Position numbers and translations under genes: made by a program. The notes below the pieces were generated by a model. The model saw only the letters and a program-made list of their open reading frames with translations, was not told where the DNA came from and searched no databases. A DNA stretch of 64,000 bases from Hyphomicrobiales bacterium (lineage in GTDB: Bacteria > Pseudomonadota > Alphaproteobacteria > Rhizobiales > Devosiaceae): contig JAIYDI010000047.1 of the NCBI GenBank assembly GCA_027487555.1, positions 124,001 to 188,000 of the forward strand, read 5' to 3'. This document shows positions 8,482 through 19,300 of the stretch, one piece after another (within the stretch, counting starts at the first letter, position 1; every line of letters begins with the position of its first letter).

Positions 8482-8799
8482 TCAGGATCGGTCCACCGTC
8501 AGCACGCCGTAGCGCTGCTCGTATTCGCGCAGCACGCCGCCCAGCACGGCCCATAGCCGCTTGGCCGCATGCGGCGTGAGGATAACTCGGTTCGACAGGT
8601 CGACGGCCAGTTTCGGCTCGGAAGAAATATTCCAGGTCTGATTGGTGCCGAAGAACAGATCCACTTGCTCGCGCGTGGACTGGACGTTGACCACATTGGC
8701 GAAGTGCGTCGCCATGTTGCGGTCTATCCACTCGACAGTCTTCTGTTGGTCGCGCGCCGCCTCGTGGGGAGAGTCAGCTTCACTCTTGGGGTCGGCCAT
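8482..8799 (-). CDS. DUF3467 family protein
   Basis: 105 residues. The pattern ANVVNVQSTREQVDLFFG, followed by RVILTPHAAKRLWAVLGG and a C-terminal EYEQRYG, is the signature of DUF3467, a small cytoplasmic family without a known function. The N-terminus (about 30 residues) is charged and probably disordered. GAGG lies 6 bases before ATG 8799, and the stop of the outer-membrane protein gene is 8 bases upstream, so the two are cotranscribed. In this place it may be a chaperone or regulatory partner of the export apparatus; that is inference. Confidence 0.85.
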   Translation of the reverse strand: MADPKSEADSPHEAARDQQKTVEWIDRNMATHFANVVNVQSTREQVDLFFGTNQTWNISSEPKLAVDLSNRVILTPHAAKRLWAVLGGVLREYEQRYGVLTVDRS

Positions 8800-8807
8800 A
8801 ATCTACC

Positions 8808-10073
8808 TCAGAACAGGAAAGCCGCACCGACACGGGCTTCAACCGATGTCGGCTTGGCGAAATAGGGATCGCCGCCGCCACCGGAGTCGGTGAAGCGGTA
8901 CTCGTCGATGGTGGAGTTGTAGAGCCCCTCGGCACGCAGCAGCGCGTTCTCGGTGATCATGGTCTCTATGCCCATGCCCGCCGATAGAGTCTGCACGTAG
9001 CCAGGCGCGGTGCCCAGTCCGGCGAACAGAGGGTCCGGATTCATGTACATCAGGCCGTAGCCCGCACGAGCGAAGATCAATGTATCCGGGTTCGCCAGAT
9101 AGCCGTAGCGCAGCGACACCTGCCCCTGATGGTCGCTGCTGGCGAAATCCTGACTGTCATCCAAAACATAGTCATAGGACGCTTCGTACTTGACGACTTC
9201 ACCCTCGAGACCGGCAACCCACTGCTCGCCGATCTGCAGGTTTGCACCCAAATAGGCGCCGAAGGTCGGATCGATGGTGCTCACCGGCCCCTCTCCGCCA
9301 ATCGGAACTTCCAGCTCACGGTTTCCGTTCACGGTGCCAGACCCCATGGCACCGGCAAGTGCGCCGACATAGACACCGGTCCACAACCGCTCCGGACCTG
9401 CTCCAACGCGCAAATCGCCGCCTTCGCCACCAAAACGGTACGATGCGCCGATCGTCGCACCGACATGCGACGGCGTGTACTCAGTTGCACCGTCGTTGAT
9501 TTCGAGCGCGTCTACGGCCTGCGTATAGGTGCCCTCGGCCCGGAGGATGACGTCGCGCATCACCGCGGTCTCTATGCCGGCGGCCACCTGATAGCCGCTG
9601 AGATAATCCTCCTGCGGCGCAAAGGTGACCGTACTGGTCTGGGCGTGGATGGCGGCGTACGAAAACCGGCCATAGGCCAGAGTCAGCGGCGCAACTTCCA
9701 CGCCAAGGCGGACGCCTGCATAGGCCGCGCCAAAGCTGCGGAACTCGTAGTCGTCGGCATAAGTCAGCGCGGAAATGCTGGCCTCACCGTTGAAGACTTG
9801 CAGACCGGTCTCGAAGCCGAGCACGATGTCGGGCGAAACCTCGTAGTCAAAACCGGCGAAAAGACCGCCGACTACAGACTCCTGCCCCAGTCCCCCGATC
9901 TCCATCGGCGTGATGGTATCGTAAGAGAAGGTGGAGGACATGCCGACCCCCAGGTTGGCACCGATGCGTGCCCCCGTCCAATTGTACTCGCCCTGCTGCG
10001 AGACAGCCGCGCCTGATCCTGCCACCAACGCTGCGAGTGCCACCCCGCCGAACAGTACGGTCCGATACGACAT
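8808..10073 (-). CDS. Outer-membrane protein with two tandem Omp25-like beta-barrels
   Basis: 421 residues. A signal peptide (MSYRTVLFGGVALAALVAGSGAAVS) precedes two related halves. Each half begins with a [TR]-GxxxGA/xxG strand (TGARIGANLG near 33; TGVYVGALAG near 235), contains an aromatic alternating strand such as LAYGRFSYAAI or LIFARAGYGLMYM, and has a matching late motif: GIETAVMRDVILRAEGTY in half one and GIETMITENALLRAEGLY in half two. Half one ends in GASYRF and half two in the terminal AAFLF, with aromatic ends typical of outer-membrane barrels. A possible ribosome site, GGATGGGA, lies 7 bases before the ATG. It may be an outer-membrane anchor or conduit for the giant protein; this is inferred from position and from the lack of TolC. 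Confidence 0.87.
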   Translation of the reverse strand: MSYRTVLFGGVALAALVAGSGAAVSQQGEYNWTGARIGANLGVGMSSTFSYDTITPMEIGGLGQESVVGGLFAGFDYEVSPDIVLGFETGLQVFNGEASISALTYADDYEFRSFGAAYAGVRLGVEVAPLTLAYGRFSYAAIHAQTSTVTFAPQEDYLSGYQVAAGIETAVMRDVILRAEGTYTQAVDALEINDGATEYTPSHVGATIGASYRFGGEGGDLRVGAGPERLWTGVYVGALAGAMGSGTVNGNRELEVPIGGEGPVSTIDPTFGAYLGANLQIGEQWVAGLEGEVVKYEASYDYVLDDSQDFASSDHQGQVSLRYGYLANPDTLIFARAGYGLMYMNPDPLFAGLGTAPGYVQTLSAGMGIETMITENALLRAEGLYNSTIDEYRFTDSGGGGDPYFAKPTSVEARVGAAFLF

Positions 10074-10113
10074 CTGAAAATCCCATCCAAAGTGCAGGCG
10101 CCAATCAGGCCCG

Positions 10114-10125
10114 TTTCTGCAGAAA
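10114..10125. promoter_or_regulatory. Perfect 12-base palindrome before the barrel gene
   Basis: TTTCTGCAGAAA reads the same on both strands and lies 41 bases upstream of the barrel gene start, where a repressor or activator of this operon might bind. A palindrome of this length can also occur by chance. Confidence 0.35.
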
Positions 10126-10149
10126 AACCAAGGCAGTCCGCAATATCTC

Positions 10150-10166
10150 AGCCTATCAGATAGGCT
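10150..10166. repeat. Inverted repeat, 7-base arms
   Basis: AGCCTAT and ATAGGCT are separated by CAG. There is no run of T after it on the minus strand, so it is a weak attenuator or operator candidate rather than a standard terminator between the giant gene and the barrel gene. Confidence 0.35.
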
Positions 10167-10344
10167 CAGTCCATCCGGACAGGGTGTTGGCGCGAATACT
10201 CAAGAAGCCCCAGGACAATGTTTCTGCAAACGAATGAACGAAGATAGTCATCGTTGCATTTGCTCCGGCCGAGACGTGTTGCTGCATTGACCCACCCCAG
10301 CAAGCGATGTTTGTAGCGAGGCAGGCAGCCGTACGGGTGTCCAT
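10156..10344 (-). CDS. Possible 62-residue coupled small protein
   Basis: The stop of the giant gene and this ATG share one base (TGATG), and a GGAGG lies 10 bases before the ATG, so re-initiation is plausible. The product would contain three Cys and a hydrophobic central part (ATMTIFVHSFAE). Against it: GC at third codon positions is clearly lower than in its neighbours, no family is recognised, and the frame may be open by chance. It would fill most of the 270-base gap before the barrel gene. Confidence 0.2.
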   Translation of the reverse strand: MDTRTAACLATNIACWGGSMQQHVSAGANATMTIFVHSFAETLSWGFLSIRANTLSGWTEPI

Positions 10345-13300
10345 CAGTAACCGACCTCCATATCCACCGTTATCCAACGTTCGCCGTCGAACATGATCGA
10401 TGGCAGCTGCTTCCTTGGCGGCGTCTGGCCGGGTAGCTGCGTCGCACTCTCGACAATGGTCTGCGCTACGAAGGTGCTGGACAGCTCGTCGTAGATGTAG
10501 AGCTGCTGGAACGCCGTCCCGACGTTGCTGTCCTCTTCCACCATCCTCACCACGATCTCGCTCGAGCGCACCGCAGCAATGAGCTGAGACGGGGTCGGGA
10601 TATTGATCGCGACGTTGCGGATTGTCGTCTGCTTGTCGGTGGTCGCTGCCGGTGCCGCGATATTGTAGTCGGTGAAGCCGACGGCCATGGTGCCGGAGTT
10701 CTGCAGGCTGGCCCTGGCCTCGGTGATATCGGTCGAGAGCAAACGCAACAGCGGACGGTCCAAGCTGAACTGCACCAGCGTCTTCGCCGTGCCACCAGCA
10801 TCAATGGCCGTTAGCTTCTGATCCGTGGCGCCGGAGGTGGCGATCACCGTATCCTTGCCCGAAGTGATGCCCAACTGATTGGTGCCAGCGCCGCCACTGA
10901 CAGTATCCTTGCCATCACCAGTGCCGATGCGGTCGTTTCCGGCCTCACCGTACAGCTTGTCATTGCCAATCTGCCCAAAGATGACGTCGTTGCCGTTGCC
11001 GCCATAAGCCGTGTCGTCGGCCACGATGTAGTTGTGGTTGTGCGTGGTGCTCTCGTCATTGGGCGGGAGCAGGCGGGCAAACGGACCGAACTGGTAGAGG
11101 AAGTTGTCGGCCGCGGTCGTGGCGAAGCCCACCTCGTTCAGCGGCACCATGGTCAGCAGCGTCGTCAGTCCCGTGCCGGTAGTCGTCGACAGCACCGGCT
11201 TCAATGTTGCCAGATCGGCCGAGATCAGGTCGTCGCCGTCATCACCATAAATGGTGTCGCTATAGAGGGTGTATGCGGACGCCGCCTGTTTCTGGGTGTG
11301 GCGTTTGTCGGTCAACTTGGTGTCGATCCACCAGTAATTGTACCCGCCATCGAGCGCCCAATCGACGGCATTGGTGGCCTGGGCAACGGCTACGCCAGTC
11401 AGGATGGCTTCCGCGTTCATCGGTTTGCCGCCGCCACCCGAGAGGAACAGCCGAGTGGCCAGCGCGGAAAGCGATGTGTCGAAGCTCTTCGTGAGTTCGG
11501 TCACCTCCCGGCTGTCATTGGTCGGGCTCAGCAGGGTGGGCGACTGGATCGTTGCGAAGTCGCCCACCATCAGATCGCGCTCGGTTCCGCCACGGATGGT
11601 GTCGTTGCCGACGCTAAGCTCGAACGGATGGCCGTTCTCAAACAGCCACTGTGCTTTCTTGTCCGTGTTCGTGGTGTGGGCAGCGTCCGGGTGGCGGGCA
11701 TTGAGATGCGTGCGCAGGGCGTTGTCCAAGGTCGTGTCCTGGGCTTTCAGGGCATTTTCGATGGTGGTGAAGGTCGCCAGGCTCGTCTTGTTGCCGGAGA
11801 GTGTCCCGTTTGCGGCAGCCACCTGCATCAAGAGGAAGCCATTGTCGCCAACAATCAGATCCTCGCCTGCCCCCCCGACAATGCTGTCATTGCCCATCAC
11901 AAGTCTGTACGTCGACAGCCGCATCTTCCAGGTGGTCGTGTTGCCGGCTGGCACATAGGCCGCAGGGCTGACGAAGCCGGTCTTGGTGGCAAACTCGTTG
12001 ATCAGGCCATGGGTTACCTCGTGTGCGACGAAAGCCATGTCCGCCATTGCGGTCTGAAGGTCCTGCAACTGCGCATGGAAGGCGAGCGCTGCTGCCTGCA
12101 GGGTGCCACCGTTCGACTGCAGTACGCTCGACTGCGGCATGATGATCCGGCCCGCATCGCCGAACACGATGTCCTTTCCAGCGCCGGCGTCGATAGTGTC
12201 GCCGCCGAAGGTGATCGTCGTGGTGCTGTAGCTCGTGCCGGCACGATCCACAGCCGCCTTGGCGAAACTGAGGGAGTCGAAGTCGCCCAGCATCGACATG
12301 AGCGAGACGGAGAGGCCGAGCAGTTCGTTGTCGATCGTGGCGAAGCCAGTCTCGATGGGCGAGAAGATCAATCCATCATCACCGAAGATCATGTCGTCGC
12401 CATTGCCGCCAGTGATGGTGTCGGCACCCGGCATCATGTCTTCGGAGTTGATGATGTCTGGCACCAGCGAGGCCAGCACTTCGAGCGCGCTGCCTGTGAA
12501 GGCGTTGCCCGACATGGTCAGGAGCCGGTCGTTGCCGGCGAGATCAGTCAGCACGCCGGTGTCGGCCGGGATCAGGTTGAGCTGCGGCGCGTTCGGCGTC
12601 AGTGCCGAGGGCATCAGGTCGACCATCGGAGTCACCACGGTGCCACCGATGGGGATGTAGATGCCCGCGGCCGCGGTGGCGCCGACAAGGCGCACCGCGT
12701 TGACGATCAGCGGCAGGTCAGTACCAGTGTTGGCGATGTTGGTCGCCTTGTCGCCGAAGAGAGTATCGTCGTCGTCGCCGCCGTTGATGACGTCGTTGCC
12801 ACGCTGGCCGATCAGAATGTCGGCGCCGCCATCGCCAGATAGAGTGTCGTTGCCAGCGGATGCGACATCCAGCAGCAAGGCGCTCGTGGCCCAGGCGCCA
12901 CTGCCCAGCATCTGTTTGCCGGCATCGGTATAGCCGCCAGCGATCAGGATCATGTCGGCCTGGAGCAGCTTGGCCGCGAAGGCCGAGGTCACCGCATGGC
13001 CATTATTGTCGATGGCGATCCTCTCGGTAACTGTCGCAACGTCCTCGGTGACAATATAGCGGCGCCAGCTGCTGTCGGTATTGAGCACTGCCTTGCCGTT
13101 GGTGTCGCGCGCCTTGTAGATTGTGCCCTCGTCACCGAGGACGAAGTCCGCGCCGGCACCACCCCAGATGCTGTCATTGCCGAGGCCGCCGACGATCTCG
13201 TCAGTACCGTCATCGCCGTACAGCTGATCGTTGCCGATCTGGCCGTGAATAGTATCGTCGCCAGCACCGCCACGGATAGTGTCGCCACCGCCCCGCCCGT

Positions 13301-16300
13301 CGCTCAGATCGAACCGCATGACCGAACGGAGCACGGTGCTGAGCGACAACCCCGGACCATAGCTCACACGAACCCAGTCGATGATCTTGAAGTCGACGCT
13401 GGACCCAGCGACCTGCCGAACGATGATGCCGTTGTCGCCGAGGATAACGTCCGCCGAGGTATCGCCCGAGATGATGTCCGCCCCATCCGCGCCACCGACC
13501 ACGTTGTGGCCGCCGACGATGTCATCTTCTCCGTCGCCGCCGTTCACGGTGTCGGAGCCTTGCTGGCCGAAGATCACGTCGTCGCCGGTACCACCGACAA
13601 TGGTGTCATTGCCGCCTCGGTCATCCTCGCGGAAGAAGATCGAGACTCCGCGCTGGCTAGCCGGCAGATCGATATCGTAGAGGCCATGATCTCCGAATAG
13701 CAGGTCGTTGTCGTTGCCGCCGTCGATGGTGTCGCCGGCAGTACCGCCAAACACCAGGTCGCGGCCGGCGCCCGCCACGATCGAGTCGGCGCCGCCATCG
13801 AGCGGATCGGTGGAGCGGGCGAGGATCAGGCGGCGTTCGGTCCCTGCGGTCGGCGTAGCGACGCCATTCAGGTCAAAGTCCAGCCGGCCATTGTCGCCGA
13901 ACAGGATGTCGGCACCTGAGCCGGCCGTGATGGTGTCGGCGCCATTGCCACCGAGTACGATGTTGTCGCCGCCGCCCGTCGTGATGGTGTCGTTCGAGGT
14001 GACGACAACACTGCCGAGGTTCGGGATGGTCGTGAAGGCACGCTGGACCTGGCCCGTCGAGAAGAACCAGAGTTCGCCTTCGTCGCCGAGGAGGATGTCC
14101 TGGCTGATGTCCGCGTCACCGCCAGCCTTCAGGACGTCGCTGCCGACGCCGCCGACCACGATGTCGGCGCCGAGGCCGGCGTCAACGTCGTCGTTCCCGC
14201 CAAAGGTCGGATCGGTAGTGACGATGGATCCAACGATATCGGCACCGCTGAAGTCAATGACGCCGTTGTCACCGACGATCACGTCGTCGCCGATGCCAGA
14301 GGTGACTGTGTCGGCGCCGGAGCCAGCCAGCACGATGTTGTCGCCATTGCCCGTGGTGATGAGGTCGTTGCCACCATAGGAGGCCGACGCGGTCTCGGCC
14401 TGACTGAGCTTCAGCCCGGACAGTGCGAAGAAGGTCAGCTTGCCTTCGTCGCCGAGGATGATGTCGCGGGAGCTATCCGCGTCACCGCCAGCCCTCAGGA
14501 TGTCGCCCATGGCGCCGCCCACCACGACGTCGGCCCCGAGGCCGGCCTCGATGGTGTCGATGCCGCCTTGGTCGGGATCGGTCGTCTCGATGGTGTCGAT
14601 GATGTCGGCAGACGAGAAGACGATCTTGCCGTTGTCACCGACGATCACGTCGTCGCCAATGTCAGAGGTGACTGTGTCGGCGCCGGAGCCAGCCAGCACG
14701 ATGTTGTCGCCATTGCCCGTGGTGATGAGGTCGTTGCCACCCAGATCCGGTCGGATGGTCATGGCCTCACTGAGTTTCAGGCCGACCTCCTCGAAGAACG
14801 TCAGTTCACCCTCGTCGCCGAGGATGATGTCGCGGTCGTCGTCGTCGTCGCCGCCGGCGCCGATGAGGTCGCCTGCTGCGCCACCGATAATGACGTCGGC
14901 GCCGAGACCGGCCTCGATATCGTCTATGTCGCCGAACTCGCCCATGGTGGAGCGGGCGGTGACGATGACCGTGGCGGTACCGACCACGGCAAAGACCACC
15001 TCACCATTGTCGCCCAGGATGGTGTCGGAGCCTTCGCCGGCGCGGATGAAGTCCTTGCCCGAACCGCCGATGACGATGTTGCTGTCGCCGCCTGTATAGA
15101 TGAAGTCGTCAGCACCAGTGGCGAGACCGGTGGGCTCGCCTGCGACGAGGTCGTAGTTCTTCTCGAAGCTTGCGATGTTTGCGACCTTGCCGCGCACATC
15201 AGCCGCCGAGAAGAACGTGATCGAGCCTTCGTCGCCGATGACCACATCGGAGCCAGTGGCGCCCTCCGCGTAGAGGTAGTCACCCGCGGCGCCGCCGACA
15301 AACACATCTGAGCCGTCGCCCTGCTCTGAAAGGAAATCGACAGTGAACAGGGCCGGATTCAGGTTGTAGTCGTCAACGTTGTTCTCGTCAGACAGCCACT
15401 CGATATCGTTGATGCGGTCGGCGCCGCCCTTGCCCTGATTGGTCGACCAGGCGCGCAGCACAATGTCTTCGGCCGAGATCAGGCGGGCGATGTCCAGGAT
15501 GTCGTCTGCCGTGCCGGCCTTCGGGTCGTCGGCCGCAAAAACCGACACATTACCCTGGTCGCCAAACACGACGTCGTTACCGGTGCCGCCGAAGATGATG
15601 TCCCTGCCGGCGCTGCTTGTATCGACAATCTGCACGGTTCGCAGGTGCGGATCCGCGTTGATTCCACTGTCGCCGAAGATGAAGTCGTTGCCGCCATAGC
15701 CGAAGATCAGGTCGTCGCCTTCGCCTCCGGCGAGGAAGTCGCCGGCGGAACCGCCATAGATGATGTCTTCGCCGATGCCGCCATAGGCAACAACGAAGCC
15801 CGAGGACGCGGAGGCATCAATGACGTCCTCGTAAGCGAACACATCCTGCCACATGTAGGCCGTGCCTGACGGATTGGCCGGGGTCGAGGTATAGCGGCTA
15901 GTGTCGGCGGAGGTGTCGCCGTAGATGACCAGCGGACCGGATGAGGCCTCGACCATGATGTGGTCCGAGCCGGCGCCGCCGTGCACCACGGTGACGGTGC
16001 TGGCATCGGTCGACTTGATGGTGACGGTGTCGTCGCCAGTGCCGAGCAGCAGTTCCGCCACCTCGATGGAAGAGAACGTGATGCCCCGCTTGAACGACAG
16101 GTCATCGCTGGAGTCGCTGGGCGTATCCTGGCCGAACTGCAGATCCGCCAGGTTGTTGCCCATGCCGAAACCGCTGACCAGCGTTCGGCTTGCGGTGTCG
16201 CCAGAGGCAGCAGTGGTCTCGAACGAACCGGTACGGTCGCCCGTCGTTGTATCGTCGAACATCACCAGGGAGTCCTGGCTCTGCGTGCCGTCATCGTTGC

Positions 16301-19300
16301 TGTCGGGAGCGACTAGCGGCACATCGTACTCGCCGGTCGGCATGATGACAGCCGCCATGAGCGAGCGATTGGCGCCGCCTGAGTCACCGATGATGTTGAT
16401 CGGCCCGAGGATCTGCCCCAAGTCGTGTGGCTGGCGTGAGAACACCAGCTCTGCGCGCGGCGGCTGTTCGCCCGGATCTTCGACGGCGGTGAGATGAATC
16501 TCGACCGCAGTCATCCAGTTCGTGGTTGTGAAGCGGACGAACTGCCCCTGGCCGTCCGTCTCGATTCGGCTTTGCCCGTTGGTTGCCAGAGTCTGGCCGT
16601 CGGTCTGGATATAGACCTTGACGTCGGCCGTCGGCGCCATGGTGAGCGACATCTTGTAGCTGTCGCCGGAGCCGCCCGCGACCACCTCCGTGGTGCCGCC
16701 GGTTTCCTCGACATAGACGCCGGGCGACTGGGCATCGGATATCTGCACGCCGATGTCGCCACCATAGGCGATGTTCCTGTAGTCGCCGTCCGGATCATTG
16801 CTGGTGATGCTGTGCGAGATCTGGCTCAGCATGCGCGCTTCGCGCACCACATCGGCATCGCCACTGACGGTAATTGTCTTCGGGGTATCCCAATCGGCGA
16901 GCGTGAAGGTCAGCGTCTGCACGTTGGTGCCGAGTTGTGCGGTATTGTAGCCAAGAGTGACAGTGACCGTCTCCCCCACTGCCGGGGCCATGGCGAGGCG
17001 GACGGTATAGGTGTCGGTCCTGGTGCCCTCGACCACCTGAGTGGTGCTCTCGGATTCCGAGAAGATCAGGCCCGGCTTGTCGTTGTCGGCCAAGCTGACG
17101 GCGACATTGCGGATCACCAGATTCTGCAGATCGGCGTTTGCGGTGTCGGCGGAATAGAGCAGATGGCTGATCATCACCGTCTGGTCGCCCTCGACGCCAG
17201 TGTCGTTCTCCGCCATCACGTAGATGGTGCGGCCCCCGACCGGGGTGGTGGCGTCGAACCTCACCACCACGGCTTCCGACCAGTTCACGTTGTCGGTCGA
17301 GACCAAGATCGTCTTGCCATTGAGAGCGCGGCTTTGCGCCGATGCCTGGGCGGCCGAAACCGTGACGAAGGCAACGCTGCCTGCCAGCACCGAAGCGGGG
17401 ATGCTGAGCGTGTACGAGTCCGAGCCACCACCTTCGATGACCCTGGTGGCGCCCGCAGTTTCCTCGATGCCGGCCGAGTTGCTGTCCGTGCCACCAACCG
17501 TGAGGTTAAGGCCGCGGACGAAAATCTCATCATACAGCGCATCGTCACTCTCAACGATGTGGTTGACGACGCCCGAGCGGCCGCCAGTGTCGTAGCTGGC
17601 GATGATCTCGGTGACGTCTCCCATCACGTTGAACATATCGCTGCCGGAGCCACCGATAACGGTGGTGACCGTGTTGGCGTCGGTCGAGAGGATGAAGAAG
17701 GTGTCGTTGCCCTCAAGGCCATCGACCTCGACAGCCTCTTCAACATTGTTCAGGCTGATCGACAGGCCGGCGCCGAATATGCCATCGGCGGTGATGACGA
17801 AGGAGTCGTCGCCCTCGGTGCCAAGCACGGTCACCTTGTCGAAGCCCGCGCCGCCATCGATCGAGACCGGGGCGTTGATATTGTAGCGGATCGAGTCGTC
17901 GCCGGCACCTGCCAGCAGCTGAATGCCGCCCGTCTCCTTCAGCAGGAAGGCACGGATCAGGAAGTCGTCATTGCCGTTCTCGCCCTCGAGACGGATGTCC
18001 GCCTTGTTGGCGTAGATGCGGAACTGATCGTTGCCCTCGCCGCCGTATAGAATGGCCGGCAGCGTGACGCCCGGCGAAAGCCAACCGACAGTGGTCTCGA
18101 TGGTCTGGAACCGGTCGCGCACCGCAATGATGCCGTCAACCGTGTCGCGGGCGGATCCGAAGACCTGACCCACCTGAAACACGTCGTCGCCCAACCCGCC
18201 ATCAAGCGTGAGCAATGTCGGGTTGTCGTCGAGGAAGAAGCCATCGTCGCCGTCACCCCCTTCTACGGTCAGGCGCCCGTTTATGGTGGCGTCGACATTG
18301 ATACGCTCGGCAGTCGGCCCATGGTCACGAGCGAGTGGATCGACGCTGTTGTCGAGGGCATGCAGTGCCGCCACAAAGTTGTGGCGGAACAGGAAAGTGT
18401 CGCCCTCATCGGTGCCGAGGATGGTCGCAACGTCTACGCCATCATCCGGCGTGCCGGTGTCGTGAAGGGTGATCTCGGAGTTGCCCTCGTTGGCGATCTG
18501 GATCTCGTAGGTGTCCGTGCCGCCCTCGCCGTCGAGGTTCAGCACGTCGCCATTGCGCATGGTGGTGAGGCGATCGACAAACACGCTGTCGGTGCCGCCG
18601 CCGGCGTGGATGAAGACCGAGCCGGTGAGCGAGTAGATGTCATCCCCTGTGCCCGCCTCACCGAGATCGTTGGCTTCCGGACGGATGATGAAGGTGTCGG
18701 TGCTGTTACCGGTGTAGATATTGGTCCCGACGGTGTCGGCGATCAGGCGGCCATAGATTTCCACCGTGCTCCCAACCGTGGGATCCTTGTCGACAGAGGT
18801 TGTCGAGCGGCCGGTCGGGACAACCAGGCCGGTATCATCGTCAGCGGCGGTGTCGCCGAAGATGTAGATGCCGTTCTGCCCGCGCACCGTAGCGCCGGCC
18901 TCGACCATGATGTCGTCGCCGGCCTGGATCAGAACGAATCCGGCCTTTGCCCAGACAGTGAACCCGTCCTTTACCAGGACATCGTCGCCATAGTCGCTTT
19001 CGAGGGCTTCCTCGTGAGCGAGGATGGTAATGTTGCCGGTGTTGGCGATCATGTTCTTGTCGACAGTCACCGGACTTGCGGCCGTGACGTAGATCGAGCC
19101 ACCGGCAATCATGCCCGGATCGTTATTCTCGTTGACGCCACCGATGGTAAGGCCGCCGAGGTTCGAAATCCAGGTGCTGCCCGCGGTCGACTGTGCCTCT
19201 AGGCCGCCGATCGTGGAGACTATCTGCTCGGTGAGCGTGCCGATATTCTGACTCGCCACGAGGTAGGCTTTACCCATCGAGACGTCATCAGGGTCGCCGC

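Noticed and set aside
11034..12842. 602-codon plus-strand open frame opposite the RTX region
   Set aside because: The product is rich in His, Gln, Arg and Val in a pattern that mirrors RTX codons; it has no ribosome site and no known domain.
10860..16050. Regularly spaced DNA repeats that could suggest a CRISPR array
   Set aside because: Repeats are in frame, diverged and code for RTX turns; there are no constant repeats with unique spacers and no cas genes.
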